A DNA stretch of 64,000 nucleotides from Haloplanus sp. XH21 (GCF_023276355.1 NZ_JALLPL010000001.1:620001-684000); one strand, 5' to 3'; shown: positions 8,316 to 18,013, counted from the stretch's first letter. Made by a program: numbers and translations. The notes: a model not told the origin generated them from the letters alone.

Positions 8316-9506
8316 ATGATTAGGAAGACACTCAGCGGGGTGCGAAACGGTAACGAGTGGATACTGCTGACGGTGTCGTTCGCCTGGCTGCTCGGCCTCG
8401 GCGTGCGACTCATCTACCCTGCAGTCCTCCCGTTCATCAGAACCGAGTACGGAATGGGCCTCACGATGGCCGGCGCGGTGCTGACGCTGCTCTGGCTCGG
8501 CTACGGACTGATGCAGTTCCCCGGCGGACTGCTGGCCGACCGCGTCGGCGAGCGGAACGTTCTAGTCGGGAGCATCGCCATCGCCATCGCCGGCGTCTCG
8601 CTCGTCGTGCTGGCGCCGGCAGTGGAGGCGTTTTTCGCGGGGACGCTGCTCGTGGGCATCGGCGTCGGTCTCTACGGTACGACCCGGGTGACCGTCCTGG
8701 TCGACGTCTATCCGCGACACGCCGGGACGGCGATGGGAATCAACCAGGCGGCCGGCAACGTCGGGACATCCGTCCTGCCCGCGCTGGCGGGCGTCCTGGC
8801 CACCTCGCTGTCGTGGCGCTGGGGGTTCGGGCTGTTGATTCCCCTCTTTGCGGTGACCATCGTCGGCCTCTGGATCACCGTCCCCGAGGTCACGTCGACG
8901 GAGTCGGCGTCCGAACCGCTCTCGCGCGCGTCCCTGGTTCGCGCCGCGCGCGCGGTTGGCCAGCGGTCGACCGGCTACGCGACAGTCAGTATGCTCCTCA
9001 TCTCCTTCGTCTATCAGTCGTTCACCGGGTTCTATCCCACGTATCTCGTGCTCGAAAAGTCGTTCAGCGAGAGCCAGGCCGCGACGTTTCTTGGCGTGTT
9101 TTTCGCGTCAGGCATCCTCGTCCAACCCCTCGCCGGCGCGTTGAGCGATGCGATCGGCCCCCAGCGGACCCTCGGGGGGTTCCTGTCGGTGGTCGTCGTC
9201 TGTCTCGTCGGGCTTCCGTGGATAGACGGCACGGCGCCACTCCTCGTCCTCTCCGTTCTCGCGAGTTCGCTCCTGTCGTTCTGGCCCGTCGCCAACGCGT
9301 ACGTGGTCCAGACCGTCGACGACGCCCACCAAGGGACGACCGTCGGTGTCGTGCGGACGATTTATCTGACGCTCGCGACGACGGGGCCGATTTTTGCCGG
9401 CGCGCTGGCGGACCGCGACATGTTCGACAGCGTATTTCTCATCCTCGCAGGGGTGACGTTGCTGGCCGCCGTCGTCTGCCTCGCGTACCCCTCGCTCGAC
9501 GACTGA
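8316..9506 (+). CDS. MFS transporter, 12 membrane segments
   Basis: Major facilitator of 396 residues. The N-terminal half carries the loop 2-3 signature GLLADRVGERNVL and the second half the matching GALSDAIGPQRTL. About 12 hydrophobic segments alternate with short loops. The substrate cannot be read from sequence. It converges on the ArgH-like lyase, 45 bp away, and may belong to the same catabolic island, exporting or importing a related organic anion. The ATG at 8316 is preceded by a TATA-like CATAAAA about 65 nt upstream, so this transcript probably has a leader. Confidence 0.85.
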   Translation: MIRKTLSGVRNGNEWILLTVSFAWLLGLGVRLIYPAVLPFIRTEYGMGLTMAGAVLTLLWLGYGLMQFPGGLLADRVGERNVLVGSIAIAIAGVSLVVLAPAVEAFFAGTLLVGIGVGLYGTTRVTVLVDVYPRHAGTAMGINQAAGNVGTSVLPALAGVLATSLSWRWGFGLLIPLFAVTIVGLWITVPEVTSTESASEPLSRASLVRAARAVGQRSTGYATVSMLLISFVYQSFTGFYPTYLVLEKSFSESQAATFLGVFFASGILVQPLAGALSDAIGPQRTLGGFLSVVVVCLVGLPWIDGTAPLLVLSVLASSLLSFWPVANAYVVQTVDDAHQGTTVGVVRTIYLTLATTGPIFAGALADRDMFDSVFLILAGVTLLAAVVCLAYPSLDD

Positions 9507-9551
9507 CCAGGAAGCGACAGGCTTCAGCGACGCGGTCGTCCGGGCGGGGGC

Positions 9552-11066
9552 TCAGAGATACTCCTCGATGAGTTCGTCGGCGCGGTCCCGACGCATGGCT
9601 TCCGCGTCGTCTAGCGTCTCGTAGGCGCCCGACACCCAGGCCTCGTGTGCTTCGAGATGCTCGCGCCGCGCTTCGAGTTCCTCCTCGTTGCGGCTCGGGG
9701 CGGTCCCGCCGGGGATGTCGCGGCGCTCGACGTTGACCATCGGATCGATCGCCTGCTGGAACTCGTCGGCGGTGAGCGATGTCTCGGCGCCGACGACGCT
9801 CCGTGCAGCCTGATTGAGGTTCGCGAGGGTCAACTCGTCCGCAGTACGGTCGGCTTCGAGTGCCCCGCGGACCATGGTTCCGACGATTTCGTGGGCCTGG
9901 CGGAACGACAGATCCTCCGCTCGCACCAGCGTGTCGGCGACCTCGGTCATCGTGCAGAAGTTCTCGGCGGCGCTCTGGCGGAGAGCCTCCTCGTCGACTT
10001 CTAGCGTGTCGATGACACCCGCCAGCAAACGAAGCATCCGCTCGATCTCGTCCGACTCCTGTACGAGCGGGACGGGGGCATACTTCGCTACCTCGCTGAC
10101 GTCACCGTAGGGCGCCGCCTTCAGGTGGACGAGCGAGCTGTTCGCGGCGCCGATAGTGTCGCTCGCCTCGGTTCGCAGCTTCTCCAGCGTGTAGGGGTTT
10201 TTCTTCTGTGGCATCATGCTACTCACCGAGGCGAAGCCGTCGCTGATTTCGATGACATCGAACTCGGTGGTGCCCCACTCGATGAGGTCGCGGGAGACCC
10301 GACTGATGTTCGTCATCAGTATCGCAGCGGCCGACGCCGACTCGGGGACGAAGTCCATCGACGCCGTCGCGTCGTACGTGTTGAAACAGAGTCCCTCGTA
10401 GCCGCTGAGCTCGGCCAACCGATCGCGGTCGATATCGAAGCCGGTTCCGCCCATAACCGCGCTCCCGAGCGGACAGTCGTTGGTGAGGTCGTAGGCCCGC
10501 TTGAGTCGCTCGAAGTCGCGACCGAGAACGTTGTCGAACGACAACAGGTAATGCGACAGCGTGATCGGCTGTGCGGGCTGGCTGTGCGTGTACCCCGTCA
10601 TCACCGTCTCGGTGGATTCCGCCGCGAGATTCAGTACCGCCGCCCGGAGTGTCACGAGGTTGTCGATCATCGACAGCAGTCGTTCCCGGAGGACGATGCG
10701 ACCCGCAGCGTCGTACACGTCGGTGCGACTGCGGCCAGTCTGGAGGATGCCTCCTTTCTCACCGCCCAGTTCCTCGATGAGGTACTCCTCGACGTAGAAG
10801 TGGATGTCCGAGTGGTCGGCGCCGGAGATGGAGTCGTCGACGCCTTCGGCTTCGATCCGGTCGAACACGTCCATGATTTCTGCAGCCGTTTCGGAGTCGA
10901 GGAGGTCGTTCTCCTCGAGCATAATCACGTGCGCCCGATTTAGCGTGAAAAGGGGATCGAAGAAATGCTCCTTGAGGAGTTCGAACTCCGGCTTGCGGAG
11001 ATTTTCGACGTATTCGTCCGCTGGACCCTCATCTAACCGGCTGTGGAATTGGCTCTCGTTCGCCAT
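9552..11066 (-). CDS. Argininosuccinate-lyase-like enzyme of unknown substrate
   Basis: Fumarase/aspartase superfamily lyase of 504 residues, somewhat longer than usual ArgH. Conserved blocks are TGRSRTD (110-116), GYTHSQPAQP with catalytic His161, PLGSAVMGGTGFDIDRDR (199-216), and the mobile Ser loop SSMMPQKKNP (282-291). In ArgH the first block normally reads RSRNDQ. The change to RSRTDV, and the position as last gene of a TRAP-transporter operon rather than beside argG, argue for a paralogue that cleaves another N-(1,2-dicarboxyethyl) compound to fumarate plus an amine. EDDS lyase is a known example of such a paralogue. True ArgH activity remains possible, because no other argH lies in the window. 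Confidence 0.8.
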   Translation of the reverse strand: MANESQFHSRLDEGPADEYVENLRKPEFELLKEHFFDPLFTLNRAHVIMLEENDLLDSETAAEIMDVFDRIEAEGVDDSISGADHSDIHFYVEEYLIEELGGEKGGILQTGRSRTDVYDAAGRIVLRERLLSMIDNLVTLRAAVLNLAAESTETVMTGYTHSQPAQPITLSHYLLSFDNVLGRDFERLKRAYDLTNDCPLGSAVMGGTGFDIDRDRLAELSGYEGLCFNTYDATASMDFVPESASAAAILMTNISRVSRDLIEWGTTEFDVIEISDGFASVSSMMPQKKNPYTLEKLRTEASDTIGAANSSLVHLKAAPYGDVSEVAKYAPVPLVQESDEIERMLRLLAGVIDTLEVDEEALRQSAAENFCTMTEVADTLVRAEDLSFRQAHEIVGTMVRGALEADRTADELTLANLNQAARSVVGAETSLTADEFQQAIDPMVNVERRDIPGGTAPSRNEEELEARREHLEAHEAWVSGAYETLDDAEAMRRDRADELIEEYL

Positions 11067-11157
11067 CGTTCACACCGTTTTCGCGTAGCATCAAATAGGT
11101 TTTGTAATGAACGATGGCGTTCAATCGGACCGCCTCGCAGCAGGGAGAAGAGAGTGG

Positions 11158-12453
11158 TTACCCGAGCAGTTGTCTCGGGAGGAACGTGGCTATCTCGGGG
11201 AAGAAGATGATCAGCAAGATGACCACGACCATGGGAATGTAGAACGGCACGACCGCCTTCATGATCTCCTCCAGTTCGGCATCGGTTACCTTCTCGAGGA
11301 CGAACAGAATGGTCCCAAAGGGAGGCGTCAGCGTCCCGAGCAACAGCGTGAGGACCATCACGATACCGAAGTGGACGGTGTCGATGCCGACGGTTTCGAC
11401 GAGGCCGATGAGGATCGGCGTGAGGATGGTGATGGCCGCCGTCGCGCCCATGAACGTCCCGACGAGCAGGAAGAGCCCGACGAGCAGGAACATCACGATG
11501 AGCGGGTCGCTCGACACGCCGAGAATCGACTCGGTCAGCACGATGGGGATGCGCAGCTGCAGCGCGACGAGCCCGTAGAAGGTGGCCGCTGCGAGCAGGA
11601 ACGTCAGCGCGCACGTCTCGATCATGCTGTCTCTGGCCTCCCGGAGCAGACTCCGGACGGTGATCTCCTGGTAGACGAACATTCCGACCAGAACGGTGTA
11701 CACGACCGCTATCGCACCGGCCTCGGTCGCTGTGAAATACCCGAGGAGGATGCCACCGATGATGAGTAGCGGCGTGATGAGCGCCAGAAACGCACCTTTG
11801 AAGCTCTCCCACGCCTCCCGAAGTTCGAAGGGTTCGCCCGCTTCGAATCCCCGGAAGTACGACAGGATGAAGACGAACAGCATGAGACAGAGCCCCAGCA
11901 GGATGCCGGGCACGACGCCCGCCAGAAAGAGACTCCCGATAGACTCCTCGGCGAGGAGTGCGTAGATGATAATCGGGACGCTGGGCGGGATGATGGGCCC
12001 GATGAGCGAGGACATCCCGGTTACACCGATCGCCGTGGATTTGTCGTACCCGTAGTCGCGCATCGCCGTGTATTCGATGCGGCCGAGCCCCGCAACGTCC
12101 GCCGTTGCGAGCCCTGACATGCCGGCGAAGAACATGCTCGCGACGATGTTGATGTACGCAATACCACCCCGGAACTGGCCGACGAGGGCCGAGGCGAACC
12201 GGAAGATGCGTTTCGTCATCCCCATCGAGTTCATCAGTCGGCCGAGGAACACGTAGAAGGGGATGGCGAGCAGCGGAAAGCTGTCGAGGCCGAACAGCAT
12301 CTGGTTGCTGATGACCGCGTAGTTGACCGAGTCGAAGGCGATCCAGCTGAAGATGCCGGCGATGACCATCGCGAAGCCGACGGGGACACCGAGCCCGTAC
12401 AGGAGGAACAAGCCCCCGAGGAACACGGCCGTAATCAGCAGAATCTCATTCAT
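11158..12453 (-). CDS. TRAP transporter large permease (DctM type)
   Basis: The 431-residue, 12-segment DctM/SiaM-type protein is the transport subunit of a sodium-driven tripartite uptake system. Typical features are the opening PVGFAM segment, FYVFLGRLMNSMGM, the VASMFFAGMSGLATADVAG re-entrant loop region and IGPIIPPSVPIIIY in the middle. It overlaps the small permease by 4 nt. A 91-nt gap separates it from the downstream lyase. Confidence 0.93.
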   Translation of the reverse strand: MNEILLITAVFLGGLFLLYGLGVPVGFAMVIAGIFSWIAFDSVNYAVISNQMLFGLDSFPLLAIPFYVFLGRLMNSMGMTKRIFRFASALVGQFRGGIAYINIVASMFFAGMSGLATADVAGLGRIEYTAMRDYGYDKSTAIGVTGMSSLIGPIIPPSVPIIIYALLAEESIGSLFLAGVVPGILLGLCLMLFVFILSYFRGFEAGEPFELREAWESFKGAFLALITPLLIIGGILLGYFTATEAGAIAVVYTVLVGMFVYQEITVRSLLREARDSMIETCALTFLLAAATFYGLVALQLRIPIVLTESILGVSSDPLIVMFLLVGLFLLVGTFMGATAAITILTPILIGLVETVGIDTVHFGIVMVLTLLLGTLTPPFGTILFVLEKVTDAELEEIMKAVVPFYIPMVVVILLIIFFPEIATFLPRQLLG

Positions 12454-13148
12454 CGTTGATCACGTGATGATTGGTCCTCGGAGTCGGTCCCGTCCGCAGA
12501 CTCCGAGTCGCCCGAGAGTCCCATCATCTCCTTCGCCCGTGTCGACGCCTCGTTCGCGTCCATCTCCGCATCCGGCTCGTCGGCCGTCATGTCCGCGACG
12601 GTGGTACTCCCGTCTTGGCCCCTGAGCCTCGCGACGAGGGCCGGTACGGAGGTAGAGAGGTCGAACAGGGTGTAGATGCCCATCAAGATGGTGCTGACGG
12701 CGATCATCGCGTGTATCATCCCGTAGCTCAGGTGCGGGAGGTTCGTCCCCGAGGACCACGCGCCCTGGGCGCCGAGGAGCGCTCCCCGGAACAGCGCGTA
12801 GACGAAGTACAGGACGAACGCCGAGACGAGTATCCGGAGGAGATGATACAGAGTGGGGTTGACTCCCTGGAGCCATCGCTGGAGGAGATCGATCTTGACG
12901 TTCTCGTCGTTTCGAACGGCGATTGCAGTGCCCAGATACGTCATGACGATGAGCAGATAGCGAGCGAGAGGCTCGGTCCAGAACAGGAACTCGATCTGGA
13001 TGGGGAGTTGCCGAACAAGCACCTGTACCGTCGCCAGCACGATGGTCAACAGGAACATACCTGTCGTCACGTACAGCGGGACGGTGTCGAGTAGTCCGTC
13101 TTGTCGTACCGACAACGAATCGTCGATACTTGTGTTGTCCGACGACAT
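12450..13148 (-). CDS. TRAP transporter small permease (DctQ type)
   Basis: The 232-residue protein has four hydrophobic segments between about residues 20 and 165 and a long acidic, disordered C-terminal tail that is not part of the normal DctQ fold. It partners DctM in the membrane. It starts 7 bp after the binding-protein gene and ends inside the DctM start codon (ATGA), so the three genes are one operon. Confidence 0.85.
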   Translation of the reverse strand: MSSDNTSIDDSLSVRQDGLLDTVPLYVTTGMFLLTIVLATVQVLVRQLPIQIEFLFWTEPLARYLLIVMTYLGTAIAVRNDENVKIDLLQRWLQGVNPTLYHLLRILVSAFVLYFVYALFRGALLGAQGAWSSGTNLPHLSYGMIHAMIAVSTILMGIYTLFDLSTSVPALVARLRGQDGSTTVADMTADEPDAEMDANEASTRAKEMMGLSGDSESADGTDSEDQSSRDQR

Positions 13149-13155
13149 CGAGTGA

Positions 13156-14193
13156 CTAGATCGACTGGATCGTCTCGTAGTCGGACTCCCACCGCTCCGC
13201 GAACAGCTCCTCGATGGCGGACGCGGCGGCGTCGACTATCGACCCCCGATCGATCTCTTCGCGGGGCACGATTTCGATACCCTGCTCCTCGAAGAAGTCG
13301 TAGTGGGTCTGTTCCTCTTCCATCGCCATTTCGGTGCCGTATTCCGAGGCGCTGAGCGCCAGCTCGTCGACGAGGTCCTGATAGGTCTCGTCGAGGCCCT
13401 GATAGAACTCCTCTCTGACGAACATGCTCCCGACGGTCGTGAGGTTGTCCGTCTGGCTCAGGTAGTCGACGACCTCGTAGATTGACGCCGAGCGGAGCGA
13501 CTCGGGCGGCGCTTCGGCGGCGTCGGCGGTGCCCGTCTCCAGTGCGGTGTACACTTCTGGCCAGTCGATTGCGACGGGGTCGACGCCAGTCGCTCGCCAG
13601 GTGCGCTGCCACGTCTCCCACGGCGTGATCCGCGGCTGCAGCCCCTCCAGATCGTCGACGCTCCGAATCGGACCCCAGCCCTCCTTGGTGACGGTCTGGC
13701 GCGTCCCGCGGTAGATGACGTTCCCGACCTGTCGCTGGTTTCCTTCCGACCGCAGTTTCTCGTATGCGGGCTGGAAGAGGTCGTGGTCCATGATGCGAAG
13801 GATGTGGTCGTAGTCCTTCGGAACGAAGGGGTTCTGGAAGAAGAAGTAGCCGGGCGTGTACTGGTCGAACGGCGCCGTTCCCTGCACGGAGCCGTCGACG
13901 CCGCCGTCGCGTGTCAGTTCCGTGATCTCGGACGCCGACCCGTACGCGCCGCCAGGCGAAATCTCCACCGAGAACCGGCCGTCGGTCTCGCTTTCGATGT
14001 CCTCTTTGAACTTCTGTGCGGACTGGACCAGGACGTGGTCCTCCACGAAGTTGCTGGCGATCGTCATGCTGACGTCACCGCTACCGCTACTACCGCCGCT
14101 GCCGTCTCCGCCCCCGCTGAGACAACCAGTCAATCCGACAACCGATGCTGCGCCTGCTGCCTTGACGAACTGCCGCCGATTTGCACTAGTCAT
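13156..14193 (-). CDS. TRAP transporter substrate-binding lipoprotein (DctP type)
   Basis: The 345-residue periplasmic-type receptor captures the substrate. The N-terminus carries a twin-arginine signal (NRRQFVKAAG) ending in a lipobox LTGC at about residue 23, followed by a Gly/Ser linker, so it is Tat-exported and lipid-anchored. DctP motifs include the PGGAYGSASE region, GLQPRITPWETWQ and a C-terminal ATDxVD/PEVYTALETGTADAAEAP ligand segment. The conserved Arg that binds a carboxylate is plausible in LQPRI, which suggests an organic acid. A GAGGT ribosome-binding site precedes the ATG. First gene of the operon. Confidence 0.92.
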   Translation of the reverse strand: MTSANRRQFVKAAGAASVVGLTGCLSGGGDGSGGSSGSGDVSMTIASNFVEDHVLVQSAQKFKEDIESETDGRFSVEISPGGAYGSASEITELTRDGGVDGSVQGTAPFDQYTPGYFFFQNPFVPKDYDHILRIMDHDLFQPAYEKLRSEGNQRQVGNVIYRGTRQTVTKEGWGPIRSVDDLEGLQPRITPWETWQRTWRATGVDPVAIDWPEVYTALETGTADAAEAPPESLRSASIYEVVDYLSQTDNLTTVGSMFVREEFYQGLDETYQDLVDELALSASEYGTEMAMEEEQTHYDFFEEQGIEIVPREEIDRGSIVDAAASAIEELFAERWESDYETIQSI

Positions 14194-14197
14194 GTGA

Positions 14198-14245
14198 CTC
14201 TACCTCACGTATTACGATAGTTTATTATAAATGTTGAGGGTAGAG
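14198..14245 (-). promoter_or_regulatory. Promoter of the TRAP operon inside a short inverted repeat
   Basis: On the minus strand, TTTATAATAAAC (about 14222-14234) is a strong TATA box about 35 nt before the dctP-type start. CTCTACC (14198-14204) and GGTAGAG (14239-14245) flank it as a 7-bp inverted repeat, a plausible operator. Confidence 0.5.
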
Positions 14246-14524
14246 ACCGGGGCTCTCGACGGCGAGATAGGCGACGGGGCCGGGGCCGTGGACGGGAGCC
14301 TCGAAGGCGCCGATGTCGGTGATCCGTGCCTCGAACGCGGGCGTGGGCGAGAGCGCACGCCGGAGGCGCTCGCGGAGGTGGTCGTACTCGTGTTCCTCGG
14401 CCTCGAACCGCTTGCAGACGAGGGTGTGGCGGTCCCGGATCCGGTCGAACGGAACGAGTTGCGGGTGGAGCTCGGCCGCGAGGCGTTCGACGGCCGGGGG
14501 AACAGGGACGTTGAGGCTGTACAC
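14225..14524 (-). pseudogene. Truncated 2'-5' RNA ligase / 2H phosphoesterase
   Basis: The 99 codons match the N-terminal half of haloarchaeal LigT-like 2H phosphoesterases, including the first histidine motif in RHTLVCKRF and the RITDIGAFEAP-type strand. The fold normally needs two H-x-T motifs in about 170-190 residues. The second half is missing: the frame ends with YPQHL just after the LAVESPGL strand, where the TRAP-operon sequence begins. I found no C-terminal remnant on the far side of the island. The GTG start sits one base past the stop of the upstream membrane protein gene. Most likely inactive. Confidence 0.65.
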
Positions 14525-14525
14525 G

Positions 14526-14714
14526 CTAGATTCTGTCGAGCAGCCAGAGGATGATGACGATGGCGATAAGCAGGCCGATGAGTGGCTGGAGGAAGCCGAA
14601 CAGGCCGAAGACGATGTCGAACGCCTGTTCGACGACGCTGAGCGCGAGCCAAACGACGACCAGGATGAGCACGAGCTTCAGCAGGTCTTCCACGTCGATG
14701 GAGCCACGGTTCAT
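14526..14714 (-). CDS. Small hydrophobic membrane protein, 62 aa
   Basis: The sequence starts MNRGSIDVEDLLKLVLILVV and contains two closely packed hydrophobic segments (about 11-32 and 38-58). It ends in LLDRI. It resembles a short membrane protein found widely in haloarchaea (DUF7554-like, from memory). It lies 42 bp after uvrB in the same direction. Function unknown. Confidence 0.7.
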   Translation of the reverse strand: MNRGSIDVEDLLKLVLILVVVWLALSVVEQAFDIVFGLFGFLQPLIGLLIAIVIILWLLDRI

Positions 14715-14756
14715 GGGGCGAACTGGGGGCGGTTCGGGGATAAGGATAGCGGCCGC

Positions 14757-16817
14757 TCAGAACTCGGAGTCGAGTTCGGGTTCGACGCCTTCGTCGGCGG
14801 TGTCGAAGTCGAACTCCTCCCGGAGTTCGCGGATGCGGTCGCGGATGTCCGCTGCGAGTTCGAACTCCAGGTTGTCGGCGGCGGTCTGCATGCGCTCTTC
14901 GAGCGCCTCGATGCGGGCGCGGGCCTCGTCGTCGCTGTCGGGTGCGTCACCGGTGACACTGGAGGTGTCCGTCTCGCTCCCGGGAAGGTTCGTCTCGCCG
15001 ACGGCCTTCTCGATGGTCGTCGGCTCGTGGCCGTGTTCCTCGTTGAACGCCCGCTGAATCTGTCGGCGACGGCGGGTCTCGTCGATGGCCGCCTGCATCG
15101 AGTCGGTCACCTCATCGGCGTACAGCACCACCTCGCCGTTGACGTTTCGCGCCGCGCGTCCCATCGTCTGGACGAGCGTCGTCTCGGATCGAAGGAACCC
15201 TTCCTGGTCGGCGTCGAGGATGGCGACCAGCGACACCTCGGGGATGTCCAGCCCCTCGCGGAGGAGATTGATGCCGACGAGGACGTCGAACTCGCCGAGA
15301 CGCAGGCCGCGGATGAGTTCGTGACGCTCCAGGGTGTCGGTCTCGTCGTGCATATACTCCACCGCGACGCCAGCCTCCGAGAGATACTCGGTGAGGTCCT
15401 CGGCCATGCGCTTGGTGAGCGTCGTGACGAGGACGCGCTCGTCGCGTTGGATGCGTTCGTCGATGCGATCCATGAGGTCGTCGACCTGACCGGTGGCGTC
15501 GGCCACCTCGATTTCGGGGTCGACCAGGTAGGTCGGGCGAACGATCTGTTCGACCACCTGGTCGGAGTGGTCACGTTCGTAATCGCCAGGGGTGGCACTG
15601 ACGTAGAGCGAACGGCTCGTCTTCTCCTGGAACTCCTCGAAAGTGAGCGGGCGGTTGTCGTAGGCGGTGGGGAGACGGAAGCCGTTCTCGACGAGCGAGT
15701 CCTTCCGCGATTTATCGCCCTCGTACTGCCCCTTGATCTGGGGGAGCGTCTGGTGGGACTCGTCGATGACGGTGAGGAAGTCATCGGGGAAGTAGTCGAG
15801 CAGGGTGTAGGGTGCCTCGCCGGAGTCGCGGTCCGAGAGGTGGACCGAGTAGTTCTCGATGCCGGAGCAGTAGCCCGTCTCGCGCAACATCTCGATGTCG
15901 AAGGTGGTGCGCTCCTCGATGCGCTGAGCAGCGACGAGGTCGCCCTGGCGCTCGAAGTACGCCACCCGGTCTTCCATCAGCGCCTCGATTTCGTCGATGG
16001 CGTTTTCGAGGCGTTCCTCGGGGATGGAGTAGTGTTCCGCGGGGTGGATCAGCACCGCCGGCTCCTGGCTTTTCACCTCGCCTTCGAGCGGATCGAGTTT
16101 CGTCAGGCGGTCAATTTCGTCGCCCCAGAACTCCACGCGGACGGCGTAGCGGCCGTACATGGGGAACACCTCGACAGTGTCGCCGCGCACCCGGAAGGTG
16201 CCCTGGGTGAAGTCCACGTCGTTGCGGTCGTAGTTGAGGTCGACCAGCCGAGCCAGCAGGTCGTCGCGACCGATGTCCTGGCCGGGTTCGAGGCGAAGGG
16301 ACATGTCGACGTAGTTGGCGGGGTCGCCGAGGCCGTAGATGGCCGAGACGCTCGCGACGACGATGACGTCGTCCCGAGTGAGGAGCGAGCGGGTGGCGGA
16401 ATGTCGCAGGCGGTCGATTTCGTCGTTGATCGAGGCGTCCTTGTCGATGAACGTGTCCGTCTGTTCGACGTACGCCTCGGGCTGGTAGTAGTCGTAGTAG
16501 GAGACGAAGTATTCGACGGCGTTGTCGGGAAAGAGGGTGCGAAACTCCTCGTACAGCTGTGCCGCGAGGGTCTTGTTGTGGGCGATGACCAGCGTCGGCT
16601 GCTGGAGTTCCTCGATGACCCACGAGACGGTGTTCGTCTTGCCGGACCCGGTGACGCCGAGTAGCGTCTGGCGGTCCATCCCGGACTCGTAGCCGTCAAC
16701 GAGTTGCTCGATGGCGTCGGGTTGATCGCCGGCGGGATCGAAGGGGGCGTCGACCCGGAAGGGGCGGTCGGCGTCGGGACGGTCCGGCTGAAGGGGACCG
16801 GAGTTCGCGTCGCTCAC
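14757..16817 (-). CDS. uvrB: Excinuclease ABC subunit B
   Basis: UvrB, the damage-verifying helicase-like subunit of nucleotide excision repair, 686 residues. Walker A GVTGSGKT is at 54-61, the damage-probing beta-hairpin near [20 protein letters not shown], the DESH box in [11 protein letters not shown], and a C-terminal UVR domain ([20 protein letters not shown]). I place the start at the GTG at 16817, giving MSDANSG. The upstream in-frame extension lacks family similarity and overlaps the divergent gene. Together with UvrA/UvrC elsewhere it forms a bacterial-type repair system acquired by haloarchaea. Confidence 0.96.
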   Translation of the reverse strand: MSDANSGPLQPDRPDADRPFRVDAPFDPAGDQPDAIEQLVDGYESGMDRQTLLGVTGSGKTNTVSWVIEELQQPTLVIAHNKTLAAQLYEEFRTLFPDNAVEYFVSYYDYYQPEAYVEQTDTFIDKDASINDEIDRLRHSATRSLLTRDDVIVVASVSAIYGLGDPANYVDMSLRLEPGQDIGRDDLLARLVDLNYDRNDVDFTQGTFRVRGDTVEVFPMYGRYAVRVEFWGDEIDRLTKLDPLEGEVKSQEPAVLIHPAEHYSIPEERLENAIDEIEALMEDRVAYFERQGDLVAAQRIEERTTFDIEMLRETGYCSGIENYSVHLSDRDSGEAPYTLLDYFPDDFLTVIDESHQTLPQIKGQYEGDKSRKDSLVENGFRLPTAYDNRPLTFEEFQEKTSRSLYVSATPGDYERDHSDQVVEQIVRPTYLVDPEIEVADATGQVDDLMDRIDERIQRDERVLVTTLTKRMAEDLTEYLSEAGVAVEYMHDETDTLERHELIRGLRLGEFDVLVGINLLREGLDIPEVSLVAILDADQEGFLRSETTLVQTMGRAARNVNGEVVLYADEVTDSMQAAIDETRRRRQIQRAFNEEHGHEPTTIEKAVGETNLPGSETDTSSVTGDAPDSDDEARARIEALEERMQTAADNLEFELAADIRDRIRELREEFDFDTADEGVEPELDSEF

Positions 16818-16955
16818 GTGGGTTGCTGAGCGCTCCGAGCACTTGACGGATTCGCTTGGGGTGGCATCCGTTGGGATCACGCACCCCCCGACGGCCGTTC
16901 CCAAACCGTGCGCGGAGGGACAGGAACTTAATCCCCGACTCTCGTAGCGCCGCGT

Positions 16956-17219
16956 ATGGCAATCGACGAACTCGAACGAGCGAGCGAGGAACTGCGCGCC
17001 GCGGCCGATCTGACCGACGGCGACGAACGCGACCGACTCGAACAGCAGGCCGAGCACCTGGCGAACTTGGCGGAGTCGGGCGCGGACCACGGTCGCCTCG
17101 CCCGTCACGCCAACACGCTCCACGAACTCAAATCCGCGACGGGTGCGGACGCGGGCGAGCATATCGACGCCGCGATGGAGGCCATCAGCGCCTACCGCGA
17201 AACCATCGAAGGCGTGTAG
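16956..17219 (+). CDS. Conserved haloarchaeal helical protein, 87 aa
   Basis: An 87-residue, acidic, all-helical protein beginning [20 protein letters not shown], rich in Glu/Ala/Leu heptad-like spacing, with no signal or membrane segment. I recognise it only as a conserved haloarchaeal family (DUF7553-like, from memory). It is divergent from uvrB and may share its promoter region. Function unknown. Confidence 0.7.
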   Translation: MAIDELERASEELRAAADLTDGDERDRLEQQAEHLANLAESGADHGRLARHANTLHELKSATGADAGEHIDAAMEAISAYRETIEGV

Positions 17220-17283
17220 CGACGACGGCCGCGGCTTCCCATGTGAACCGTTCACGAACCCCTTTCCTTCGGGTGGAGGTGCG

Positions 17284-17904
17284 TCAGCAGACGTTTTTCG
17301 GTTTGACGCCCATCGATTCGAGCGTTTCGACGTAGTCGTCGTAAGCCGCCTCGATGGCTTCGGTGGCGGCCGCCTCGGCCCGCACCCAGTCGTCGTCGGA
17401 CGCACAGATCGCGTCGAGCGTCTCGACGATGTGGTCGTGAGCGTCGTCGATGTCGTCACGGAGCGACCGGAACGTGTTGGCGGTGGAGGGGTCGGCGTCG
17501 CCGACGAAGAAGCCGACCATCTGTCCCGCCGTCCGGTCGGTGACGAGGGAGTGGCCGAGGGCGGCGCCGACGCGTTCGACGGGGTCGTCGAAGTCCGCGA
17601 GCGTCCCGTAGATGCGCCGGTCCGCGGCGTCGGCGTCGGCGTCGGCGTCGAGCGTCTCGTGGCGGTTCCGGGCGGTGGTCGCGAGGTGGTCGAAACAGGA
17701 TTCAGCGTCGGGGTCGTCGGCGTCGGCCGCCCACGACTCGAAGCGGTCGGCCGCGGCGGCGGCGTCGGCGGCCGCGGCGGTGCGGACGGCGTCGCCCGAC
17801 ATCTCGCCGTCGGTCAGGGCGTACAGCCATTTCGACGAACCGAGTCGGGACAGTTCGGTCTCCAGGTCGTCGGTTACGGTGTCGACGAGCGTGGTGGCGT
17901 CCAT
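17284..17904 (-). CDS. Conserved haloarchaeal helical-bundle protein (rubrerythrin-like annotation)
   Basis: 206 residues from the ATG at 17904. The family opening [20 protein letters not shown] followed by [11 protein letters not shown] is well conserved in haloarchaea and is often annotated as rubrerythrin-like or antitermination-like. It is mostly helical, with runs of Ala/Asp (residues about 60-75 and 105-115), and ends GVKPKNVC. No clear di-iron ExxH pairs are visible, so a ferritin-type function is doubtful. Confidence 0.6.
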   Translation of the reverse strand: MDATTLVDTVTDDLETELSRLGSSKWLYALTDGEMSGDAVRTAAAADAAAAADRFESWAADADDPDAESCFDHLATTARNRHETLDADADADAADRRIYGTLADFDDPVERVGAALGHSLVTDRTAGQMVGFFVGDADPSTANTFRSLRDDIDDAHDHIVETLDAICASDDDWVRAEAAATEAIEAAYDDYVETLESMGVKPKNVC

Positions 17905-18013
17905 AGGTGGGGTAGAACAGCCCATCGTTTGTAAGCATCGCCACGGGACGGTGCGGTGTCGACTGAAAAAGAAGGGGTCGGTTGGGGGGTCGCGACTCGC
18001 GACGGGAGCGGCG

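Noticed and set aside
14313-16664. 783-codon plus-strand frame opposite uvrB
   Set aside because: Antisense to an unmistakable UvrB. Repetitive Asp/Val/Arg composition is typical of shadow frames in high-GC haloarchaeal DNA.
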